Origin: Osmia lignaria lignaria
Lineage: Eukaryota; Arthropoda; Insecta; Hymenoptera; Megachilidae
Assembly (NCBI RefSeq): GCF_051020975.1
Contig: NC_135046.1
Location: 6,696,001-6,760,000 of the forward strand
Direction of reading: 5' to 3'
Length of the DNA stretch: 64,000 bases
Shown here: positions 36,933 to 47,210 of the stretch, one piece after another
Layout of the letters: each line of letters opens with the position of its first letter
Position numbering within the stretch: the stretch's first letter is position 1
Program-made: the position numbers and the translations under genes
Notes under the pieces: generated by a model
The model's input: only the letters and a program-made list of their open reading frames with translations
What the model was told of the DNA's origin: nothing
Database searches by the model: none

Positions 36933-39900
36933 TGTCGGATAGTGTCGAAGCGTATATATTTAAAAGGTTCTGAATATTATTTCTGTTAAACTTTGTATTG
37001 AAGTAATAAATAAATAAATAAAAAGCGTGCAATTTTGTTCGTCAAATGTGAAAGAGTTTTAAAACCAGTTAAGAGGCAAGAAATAAATTGGGAATCCAAT
37101 CTCCTAGGAAACATTGTGATCAACGAAGGAGACCAAGTGGATATGTCGTTGGGCATCGAGGCGAGGTATCTGGTGTTTCGGAAAGCGAGCGGTGACACAG
37201 GGTTAGGAAAAGCCCTCGGGCAAGGAATTTCGGCGGTGGCGGCGGGAATTCAATAGAGAGGCTGTCGAGAGGGCTTTGACAAAACGGCTTCCCTCGTGAC
37301 GACGACAGGTGCTTCGTCACCGGTTCGATTCGAGGGCGGTCCGTAAAAATAGCCACGAAACGCTGGTTGTTCGGCAGCGCCGGATGCTGCGGCCAGGGAA
37401 AAAGGGGCTTAGAAAAGTGTACGTGTGCGGGCGTGAACGTGTGAGAGGAGCTCTGACGAAAAAAGATTGCAACAAAACACGAGTGACCGAGTCCTGGCGC
37501 AAAGCCATACGTCGTGGTAACGCCAGCACTGGCTATCGATCTAAATGGCTCCCTTGTCTCAGGCGTTGTTTCGCCTGGATTCTGCGTGCCAGATAATTCC
37601 GATTGGCCAAATCGATTCCCCTCGAATTAAGATCGCTCGATGACAGTGTCAGCAGACAACGACTGCTGATGATGAACATTTTTTTCTATACAACCTACTA
37701 ATTCACCCATTAGAGCACTTAGTTTCCCATCAGGCAGAAGAGATTTTATTTAAAGCAAACTGGCTTTTCTTCGGATCAAGCAAAGCGGACAGAAGGAAGA
37801 GAGCTTTTTAAGGATTACTCTCGATCGCTATTAAGACGAATTATGCAAATGTACGCGGAGAGCAGTGCATTCGACTAGGTTTCGAGGTAGTTCTGAAATC
37901 CGTGCTTCCTTAAGAACGAGGAAAACAGTGAGAGAAGATATATTCTTGAATCCAGGACGGGGATAATCTAATTTGGCTACGTCTTCTGGTCTGCTTCGTT
38001 CCCGTCACCGCCATCTTGAAACCGTTCGAAGTACTCCTAGTTTGCGAATCGATATCTCAAGGACGGACCGCGGCATGCATAGTTAACGATAACCCTCTGC
38101 ATCGCGAATTCCATCGAAAGCATCCGACTAAGAAATAATTAATTAAGAAACATCGATTTCTTCGATCCTGTTTAAACGACTAGTCGGAAACTTTGCCGCT
38201 AATGTTCGGATTATTAATTCGATCAAAAGATATGTAGTCTGGAAAGTTGAAAAGGTCGCAGGGTAAAATGAGAAACGATTGTACACGTTAACGACGAGAC
38301 AGAAAGCGAGTGGAGCGTGAACGACGACGCATAGAAAGTTGAGCTTGTACAGGTTGAGAAGTACCATTGTCGACCAGTTTCGAGTGTACATCGTCACACG
38401 GACGAGCTTCGTCCTCGTTAGATTCGCATTTAGATTAAACTCGGTGCCCCGGTAATAACCCAAGTTTGGTCATCATTTTTTTCCCTGCTCGCCGACGAGG
38501 CGATCTCTCTCGGCTACCAACTACCACTCGTAATTCCACGCGGCCCGATTTCGGCCAACGAGGCTTGCCAACTTTCGGCAACTCGTTTCCAAAGTATGTC
38601 GAAGACTTCCTCCAGGGGATCCTCGCGACGACCAGCACGTTTCCCTGAATTGTCCCATCTACGACCCACCGTTACTTTCGATATTTTAACGCGACTCTAA
38701 CCGTTTCTTGCTTAATTATTGCATTAAAAAAGATAATAGCGAAACGAGGCTCGTTTGCAATTCCCAAACAAAATGGTTTCGTGCTTGAAACGTAATCTGA
38801 GAGCTTTATCGAGCTTCGTGGTCGTGATTCTCCATTTTCAGATCGTGCTCGGTTCACGGCGAATCGTGTTGGCACATGTACTTAAAGCGACACGAGAACG
38901 AGCCGTTTCGTAAGATCGGCAAAGCTAGCAGCCCGGACGTTTCTGGTCGTGCTTTCGATCGCCGTTTTTCACCTAAGACCCTCGTGCCATAAATCAACTC
39001 GCCTTTAACTTTTCATGTCGCGAAATCCCCTAGTACTTTTCTCGTGTCGTGTATTAGCTAGCCGTGCGCTTCTACCTCATCTCGGCCGTCGTGTCGCGTC
39101 GTTTTCCCCCTTCGACTTTTTCGCTCATTATTCTCCTCGATATTGTTAGCTTAGTTCCTTTAGTGAATTCGGTTTCGTTTATAACTCGATCAACTACGGC
39201 AAATATTTGTCGTCGAAGGTCCTTTCATAGATCAATTTCTGTGATACTCGATGGAACAAGCTGGATATTACGAGGAAAGGTGTTTTCGATCCCCGATACA
39301 AGCTTTCTCACGTGCCTTAACCCCTTCACGCCCGTCAAGAAGCACGTACGCCTCGTACGACCGGCTTAGACGCATCTTTCGCTTTTTACCGCGCACCCGT
39401 AAAACCGATATTGCACCGGTTCCTGGTGAAATTTTTACCGAACGCAATCGTCGTCCTTCTCTCAGCCCGATAGGGGCGCAATGGCATCCAGGACTAATCC
39501 TTTTAACTACGGTACCAGCCACGAGTTTTTCCAACGGTGTTACGTTTACGACGCGTCGTTTTTATTGACTCGGTTCCTCTCGTTTTGCTAGACTTATCCC
39601 GTTCCCTTGATACTCAACCGTAGCAAGATCAATTTCGTGAAATAATTTCTGTCGTTTCGAAAGTGCAGTCGTTCCACGAACGACCGTATAAACCCGGCCT
39701 GTAACGCGTTTCGTACACGTACACAGACTTGTTTATTATGCCGGTAGGAACGCACGAACCAACTTATTCCCTGTACCCGGCCGATCCCGGTTCGTATATA
39801 GATTATGTAAAGAGGACGTAATAGACTGCGGAGCCGTCGGATTATAGGATTATACAGGAAAATCGTGCAGTACGTTGCATCGGGTAAGAAACTATCTCGG

Positions 39901-41052
39901 ATTACAGCACACCGGTACACGACGCTTTGATTATCCCGTCGTACACGCTACTTTAACACGGTGTCACGTTACGTATTAAACGCGGATCGTTGTTAAGTTC
40001 TGACAGTGGTGTTGCACGGTGTCTATACACGCACCAACGGGACGGTAATTCAATTGTTCCGGAAAGTAAACGACCACGACAGCCGCGAGGCTACGGTGTC
40101 TATCGAAACGAAAGGGGTGGCTCTGCTATCTTTTTTCATAAGGGCGGCTAACTTCGAGGGTGGCGTAAAATGCACGCTTTACTCCCGCTTTTTAAGCGTC
40201 CATCGAGCGGCATGCGTTTTGCGTAAATTGTACGGTTAACGGTGTGCCTCGAGACCTTAAGGGAAAAATTGGCTGAAAGTGTTCGAGGGAGAAACTTCTT
40301 GATTATGAGTAGTGGAGGAAAAATGTAATACGAAATATTTTGAAATGAAGATACAAATAATTTTTATAGAAACTTGGACAATTCTACCCATCCGTGAAAA
40401 ATCAATTGTAAGAAGATTTTCCAAGACAGTCAGGTACCATTTGGTGCTGGAACTTTTCGGGAAATATTAACGGCAATAACGGGTATCCGCCGTGATATTG
40501 GTTGTTGACCAAAAAAAGCAGAAAGGAGCAAGGGAACGTCGCGTCGGGACGGCGGAACTGGCGGGCGTAAAAATATCGCCTTAGCGAACGTCGCGGAGAA
40601 CGTCGAAAGTATTACGGAAACGAGAACACGTTTATTGGAAAAAGTAAGTTAAGAACAGCTTTGAAACGTTGGAATACTGGGTCGTTGCGAAGATTCGAAC
40701 TGGCTTGACAAGAACCCGTTCGAAAATATATAGAAGGATATCGTATAACTGGTGCTACACGTGCGAACTTTACGTAAGAAAATAAGCCAAAAATGTGGAA
40801 TAAAATTTCCCTGTACGAGACTTCTCGTTGCGAAAATCAATTTTGAATACTCCCCTGCTACTCCCCTGTACATATTTCATTTTTCAAAATGAAAAGAAAG
40901 CAGGAACGTCTTTCAGTTTTATTCACAGATGACGCCCCATGTATTTTGAAAGATCCTGTATCAATGATTCTCTTTGAAATGTTTGAAATGAAAGAAAACG
41001 CTGCTCGAATTGGCTTACATCGAAAGATGAACTTTAACAATTTATTAACATG
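36933..41052. other. Non-coding stretch, no gene seen
   Basis: A (TAAA)4 run is at 37007-37022. AAGATGGCGG on the minus strand at 38008-38017 is a good YY1/Pho match. An octamer ATGCAAAT is at 37843-37850. A donor GTAAGT at 40643 follows a 59-base open interval, but its acceptor has no pyrimidine tract, so no exon is called. Otherwise only chance frames. Confidence 0.55.
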
Positions 41053-41206
41053 CTAACGTTGTTTGAGGTTTCCGAGTTCAAGCCGTGTCTACTTTGAGGA
41101 TTTTCCCGAGCTTTCGTCGGCATTGCAGTCGGTTTCATCAGAGCGAAACGTTGGGAAAATTCTCAAAGAAGACACGGTTTAAACCTGGAAGCCCCAAAGA
41201 GAGTTA
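41053..41206. repeat. Long imperfect hairpin repeat, copy 2 of foldback family
   Basis: Arms of 46 bases (41062-41107 and 41153-41198) are reverse complements at 38 of 46 positions around a 45-base loop. Seven of the eight differences are transitions; as plus-strand RNA four of them become G-U pairs, leaving 42 of 46 paired. The left end ACGTTGTTTGAGG matches the left end of the repeat at 32449. Nothing in it encodes protein. It resembles a foldback or MITE-type element; a source of double-stranded RNA is possible if it is transcribed. Confidence 0.65.
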
Positions 41207-41378
41207 ACTTTGATAATCTAGCCCGAGAAAACTTCAAACATTTTATATTTAAACATTGTTTATCCCAGTGAAAATGGTTCCTGTCTGGTACACCATATTG
41301 TTAATAAAAATGGTTTAATTCGTGATTTTATTCTGGTTAGCAGTATAATATTAAACAAGTGAAAATAGCAGGAAATAG

Positions 41379-41640
41379 TAATTGCAATTATTCAGCAATG
41401 CAATTGTTTCATTTTTCAATTTAGATTCCCATTTGCTACCCCGAGAAATTAATGTAATATCAATGTTATTTAAAATTATTCGATCACATTAACACATTAA
41501 ACGGTGCAGTACACATAATATCGGCGCGATATAATTACAATTATTCGAGATACGATCGTTTCATTTTCCAATTAAAACTTGCCACTTTTACCTTGCCAAA
41601 TTAATATAATAGATATTAATACTTCGTAGAATTTCTTTTT
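41379..41640 (+). repeat. Diverged direct repeat of about 150 bp, AT-rich
   Basis: TAATTGCAATTATTC at 41379 recurs as TAATTACAATTATTC at 41532, offset 153 bases. Both are followed by GTTTCATTTT, then CAATT, then a GC-interrupted block and AAATTAATRTAATA in the same order. ATTAAAC also precedes both copies. This looks like an old tandem duplication of AT-rich non-coding DNA next to the hairpin repeat. Confidence 0.5.
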
Positions 41641-44600
41641 GCTGCATAAAAAGAGAAATAACTTAACTGAATTAAAAATTACTTTAAACTCCCAGAAATA
41701 AGTTTAAAAGTCTGCACAGAAGAATAAATAATTCAAAACGATATACCGATTCGTCGGATGATAAATTAGCAGGAAGAAGAGTAGTTAATAAAGTTAGTAA
41801 AAATCTGTCGGAGGATATAACACAATTTTCCTACGCCGTTGTGTTTCCATTCTGTTTAATCTGGAGAGAATTGTCTGTTTTCCCGTTGGGAAAACGGGAA
41901 GCAACGCATTAAGGGTGGAACGAGGTGCGATGTGGACGGTATCGTTCGCAAACCTTTTGCCATGGAACGGGGGAAACGTTGGAACGGTATAAGGAGATTT
42001 TCCAAGGCTGGTTTCGGTGCTGGAAGTTCTCGCGAAATATTAGAGGCAATAACAGTATTTCTCGCGATATTAGCTGCTAGTCGTTTAGTTGTTCGGCCTT
42101 GCAACCCTCCTTCCCGAAGCTTTTCCATGCTAACCTATTTCTTTCTCTTTCTCGCATTCTCGTAAATTGCTCTTTCCAGTCTTTTAATTGATCCAGCCTG
42201 CTTTTCACGTCGGCTTTTACCGTTAACGGCCGCGAAGAAGGCTCTCGTTGAGTTCGGGCGATCCAGAAAATCGTCGAAACGTATCGTTGGCGAATAGCCA
42301 GTAGAAGTAAGACTTTCCAGCCAAAAGCAGCTTCCTGATATTTCGATGGACGTTCCTGTTAGCTCGCAATCGATGGAGCCAGGGTCGAACAGTTTCACCT
42401 ACGTTCTATGTTCATTTTAACACGAGGCGTGTAAAGATCGAACGAAAAGACTGAAAATTTTATGCCATCGAAGGCTATCTTCCCTGTGAACATTTTAATT
42501 TTCAAACTTTCAAGACAATCTTCAATTTTTCGTTTAGTTACATAACTTGATGTCTACATTTGACTGGTAGGTACTAGAATATTGACTATGCGATATTCTC
42601 CTTCGGCATGAAAGCCAAGAAGCGATATATAATGCACGAGTAAGTTAATGACGTACGAGTTGTGTCGACCGAATCCTCGAACAGAGTAATCCAATGAATC
42701 GTGACCCAGACCTACAAAACTATGCTTCGACCAAAGTTAGGTGTATTAATTTTTAAACCAGAAGGTTTCATATATCGAGAGGTAATACCCGGAGGAAAAT
42801 AACGTGGACTTATAAAAGGTCCCCGAACACGTAAGACCGATACGTTTGATTGGCGATCGGTTTTCCACGATTTACTATCGGTCAGCGTAGATGCGACGTT
42901 TCAAAAAAGAGATCTCTCGAAGACAATCCTTCTCGGTACAAGAATCCCTCGGGAATGTTCAGTAACTACGTCACGAATCTAGCGTTTCTTTTATATCGTT
43001 CCTCTCGGTTATTGCTAGCCCTTCCATTTCCCACCTTATAATTGACTTACGGACTTTGTGTCTTTGGCTGGGTCTGGCAAAGAAATTGCAGAGAAGATTT
43101 GCTGGCTGTCCGCCAGCCGCCAATAAGAGGCAACGAAAGCGTCGAGTTTTCTCGTGGCTGAGTCACGGAACGCTTATTCGTTTCGTTCGATCGATGGTTA
43201 TGCGGTGTTGAAACTCCTTCTATGCCCACGGGCGACGATAAAATATCGTTCCTTCGAGCGATAGAATGCCGGTTCGTTTCGCTTTTTTGGTAAAAAAATG
43301 TTTTCCAAACGGACGCATCCGATGCTCGAACACGCTCATGAAAATAAGCAAAGAACGTTGAGCGCGTTCACAAACACGCATCGAATAAAGAATTTTCAGG
43401 GTGAATTGAGAAATGAAAAAGAAACGTCGTTTCGCAAATTAACAGCAATTTTTTCAGCGTTCGTTAATTTGAGGATGGTGGTATAATCGGGTCAGAGTAC
43501 GTAAATTGGACGATAATCATCCGAGGTATGCGTAAGTCACTTTTAACGGTGTTTCCGAGAAAAACGAACTTCTCACATTATGGAGAATTATGCGCGCTCC
43601 TGAAATTGCCACGGTATCGCGCGAGCTGGCCCCGTTGTAAATAAAATACGAGCGATATGCAAATGTGAAACGTAGCGTGCTCGTTAATTAATAGACTGGC
43701 GACTGAAATTAGCGATGGGACCGAGTTTCAGGAAAGTTGTTTCCCCTCGGCACTCGTAAGACGGAACAACCGTGTAAGGTCGCCTTATAAATACCGCGGA
43801 CGTTCATTTTTCATTTTTGAATATACGATCACGCTTCGAACACGCGTGAAAAATCGGTTGCGTTGAATCGGGAAATAACGCGCGTTAAGGGTAGGAAATG
43901 TTGAGGGGTATAAGGGAGGGAAAATAAGGTAAAAAATCAGCGCGGTTAATACGAGCGGAGAAGAAAGGGAGGAGGAGGAGGAGGGGGAGGAGAAAAGCTG
44001 TTCGGTAACTGCGGCGTGCACGCACCGCTTCGAGGGTGAAAAAGCACGACGATGGAGGTGGTACGTGGCGTTAACGTAACTACGAGGGTGGAATTACAAG
44101 GGGGTTAATCAACGTGCACACACACTGGCTTTGCCTTTCGAGTCCAGGGGTTGTAAATGCGCCCCGCTAGTCCACCGTGGGACTTTATGCTTCTGGAAAA
44201 TAGAGAGAACTACGAAGTAGAAAGAGAAGTGAGAAGTATGAAAAGAAGACGGAGGATTGTGAAAGGTGGAAAGAAAGAGAGAGGCATAGATTTTACGAGG
44301 TGGACGCGCCACTTGTCTACGAGCTCGCCGCCTTCCTCGTAAATTTATCTCGAGATCTTTCTTTTTCCCTTTTCCAACCTGCTGTCGGCTTCCATCCCTC
44401 TTTCTTCTTCGCCTTCTTCTTTTTTTTTATAATTTACTACTAGCCAGTCGTGGCAACGGGAATACTTATGCCTCATATTTCCTTATAACGCGACGGTAAC
44501 ACGATTCTCCGGTTCAACTACGCGTAATTAAAAATGTAATCGTAGCCGAAGCGCGCGACGTGACGAATTTATACGCGACCGTGTATTCCCGGGACGCGTA

Positions 44601-46880
44601 TCGCCTCGTTCCGCGCAATTAAAAACGAATTTTCGAAATGAAACGGCTTCGGGGGAAAACGCATTCGCACGCGGTAGTTCGATAGGGAAAGGGGCCAGCT
44701 GACGTAGCAAATAACAATCAGTTACATTAATGAGGCGGGGGTAATTAATTATTGAACATTTTATACGACGGCCCAGACCTGGCGAATAGTTACATCGTGG
44801 CTTGATATTACCGGTGATGCAATTAATTATTTCCGATAAGTAGAGACGGCGCGGTAAGAGGCGGCGAACTGCTCCGCCGCCAGCCGGTAATTAATTAGCT
44901 CGAATTAATGTAGTTCAACGTTCTCGCGGTTCTCCACGGTGATATTTCAATATTTCAACCGCGACATCGCGGAACCGCTTTTTCTCCTCGATTAACCCCG
45001 TTGCTGACTTACGCCGCTTTTATCGAATACGAACAAAAAGAGTGCCGAGAATTGAACGTCTAAAAGGCAAGGAAAGAAAGCGATAAATGCTTCATCCTTT
45101 TACCGCCGCGTCTATTAAAGTAACCTTTCGATCAATCTTTTTTTAGAACGATACAGTAGCATAATTTCTTTTTCTACTTGTTTCTTCAACATGTTCACTG
45201 GCGCAGTAGAAGTGGGAAGTAAAAGGTTCTTAGAGGCGGATATTTTCAAATAATTCGAAACATTTCCTCCTTCTCGACTAAAGTTCTAAAAACATTGCAA
45301 TTGGAAACGAGCTGGTACCCTTATTATTAATTCAACCGTAACTTATTTAAATAACTTATAAAGCAGCCCTCTAATAGAATCGCAGGTGTCTCGAGATTTC
45401 TTCAAGAATTTATCTGGCAATCCCCAAACGTATCGGATCGATAGCAATCGCATAAAAGTATTCCGTATTTCTCTTCTACAGTTGCGCGAAGTTAATCCAA
45501 CGCGATATTCAAGCCGGAAAATCGATTTCGAGTTTCTGCAAATTTTATACGTTCGCTCGCGAAGCAATTCGATAAAACATTGAAATGTAAGGGGTAACGT
45601 AAACGTTGGCGGAAGTTGAATACGGAACCTTCGCGTTACAAGTTATTTACGTTTCGCATTGAGAACTTCCGATGCGTGAAACGTTTCTCCTGAATTATGA
45701 CGGCAGTAGTCTCGTGTCTACCACCGCATCCCGTCCCATTTTTCCGCCTTTCTTTCCTCCGCGATTTAATATCTGCGAGCTGTCACACGGTAACCACCAC
45801 TGCCGTTTTGTTCCAAGGTGTCACCAGACGGAGGACACAAGTTTGCGAATTTTCGTGACACCAGCAGTGTATCCTTTCACAGGAACCGTCGTTAGTACCC
45901 CGTATTTCTTTCGCTTTTTAAGCTTTTCTTTCCAGTTACCCTTTCAAGCCTCCCTCCTGGCGAGCGTAATTATGACCCGGTGCAATATTTTTCATTGACA
46001 TAGGTCAGGGCGCTGTTAATACGAATAAACCTAAAAACCTGGCGGACATGCTTGTACGAGTAGCCTTAATTAAAAGTTCAAAAGACGAGGAAACTTTCTT
46101 CCTTAAACAAAACAATGCTGTATCTTCCGAGGAAACCATGCATCGTCTCGAAATTACCGCGGTTGACTTTAATAATCTTTCAAATTTCCGAAGTTGAATT
46201 CCAATGAGTGGACGGAAAGATTCGCTCAAGAGACTGCAAGTTTGATGATTACGGAATGTCGAGATCGCGTATAAGGAGTCGGAGAATGTAATAAAGAACT
46301 CGTAACAACCAGAACACGTTATTGCTGCTCTTCTACGAGACACTATTCTGTCCCGAATAAAACGGAGCTGACGAAAAATGGACCCGGGAAAAGAAACGAT
46401 AAGGGATGGCGAACAATCACTACCGATATCGTGATAACGCGTCGTTACACGCGTAAATCCATTTAGGAAAATAGTTAAAAGATACTTGATAGGCGGATGG
46501 TTAGCTTCCCCTTTAGGTGTAACAGCCGTCGTAAGCCGAGGAGGAACCTCGTAAGTTGCCGTTACAAGGAGGACTTTAACGACATCGTGGAATATCGGTT
46601 GGCGGGATGGAAAAGCAACACAGAGGGATAAAGGTATAAAGACGTAAAGCGGTACCGCGACGATAGACAGGTTTACGAGAGCAAAATGCACCGGTGAAAG
46701 CCGACTTAGATAGGATTTAACGGTTACGTAGCGCGGCGTCGTTTCGAGGAGTAAAAATCGCGAGAAAACGAGGAAAGAAATAAAAACAAATATATATATA
46801 TCTCGTTGAGATAACCAAGCGAAAAGCGAAACGAAGGTAAACTCGTTGATTCGCGACGCCTTCTCATCAACGCAACTCAC
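41641..46880. other. Non-coding stretch with regulatory block
   Basis: A TATAAAAG at 42811 and a TATAAA at 43786 lack a properly spaced initiator. The donor-like GTAAGTTA at 42645 follows no supported exon. An octamer ATGCAAAT is at 43657-43664. The 301-codon minus-strand frame at 46005-46910 is discussed under findings and is not called a gene. The block 44480-45010 is listed separately. Confidence 0.5.
44480..45010. promoter_or_regulatory. Candidate enhancer: clustered TAATTA motifs and GC hairpin
   Basis: The block alternates CpG-rich stretches with repeated AATTAATTA cores (about 44742, 44820, 44888 and 44905), the pattern of insect developmental enhancers bound by homeodomain proteins. 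A perfect 7-bp hairpin, GGCGGCG (44860-44866) and CGCCGCC (44875-44881) with an 8-base loop, sits between two of the AT-rich cores. There is no convincing open frame. Function is inferred from motif density only. Confidence 0.35.
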
Positions 46881-46990
46881 TCGACTCCTTTCCGTGTCGC
46901 GATTCCTCAAGAAGAAAGCTACATTTCAGCCATTTCAGTTTCTTCAAGACCGCTCGAGTAACTCGAGTTCATCCGGATTATCGTACCTTT
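46881..46990 (-). other. Possible 5' exon of a minus-strand transcript
   Basis: On the minus strand GTCGA|GTGAGT forms a consensus donor with the exon side at 46881. Upstream sequence to about 46990 contains only short ATG-started frames (one ATG is closely followed by TAG), so any exon here would be untranslated. It lies about 330 bases from the opposite-facing donor at 47211, suggesting divergent transcription. The right boundary is arbitrary because no start site is visible. Confidence 0.2.
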
Positions 46991-47195
46991 AATTCCTAGC
47001 AATTTGCTCCCCGAGCTATTAGACGAAGAAGAAAAAATAATTGGCCACGATATCCTGGCTCGCGAACGTCAGCTGAGAGACGATAGATAGACCCAGGGAG
47101 AAAGATTAAAAAAGAGAGAGAGAGGGAAGAAGAAAAAAAATAAAAGAAGCGTAAAGGACAAGGGGTTCTCGAAGAATTCGTGACTAATTAGGACA

Positions 47196-47210
47196 ATGGC
47201 AGAGTACTCG
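47196..47210 (+). CDS. Candidate start exon (MAEYS)
   Basis: ATG at 47196 in good context (GGACAATGG) encodes Met-Ala-Glu-Tyr-Ser and runs straight into a consensus donor, TCG|GTGAGTAAG, in phase 0. An in-frame TGA lies 15 bases upstream, so this is the first Met. The preceding 150 bases are purine-rich (GA runs, A tracts), like an insect 5' untranslated leader, with no TATA box. Downstream plus-strand candidates in compatible phase are at 50952 and further. The peptide is too short to identify. Confidence 0.35.

Noticed and set aside
40585..40643. 59-base open interval ending at AAA|GTAAGT
   Set aside because: The CTTAG acceptor lacks a pyrimidine tract; left as a donor-only observation.
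41108..41152. Hammerhead-ribozyme-like core (CTGATGA ... CGAAA) on the minus strand
   Set aside because: The bases between the two core boxes do not form a proper stem II, and a flanking stem III is not evident.
42811..42845. Strong TATAAAAG box
   Set aside because: No initiator at 28-34 bases downstream and no following exon; kept out of the promoter list. The same applies to TATA-like boxes at 43786, 48447, 61239 and 62635.
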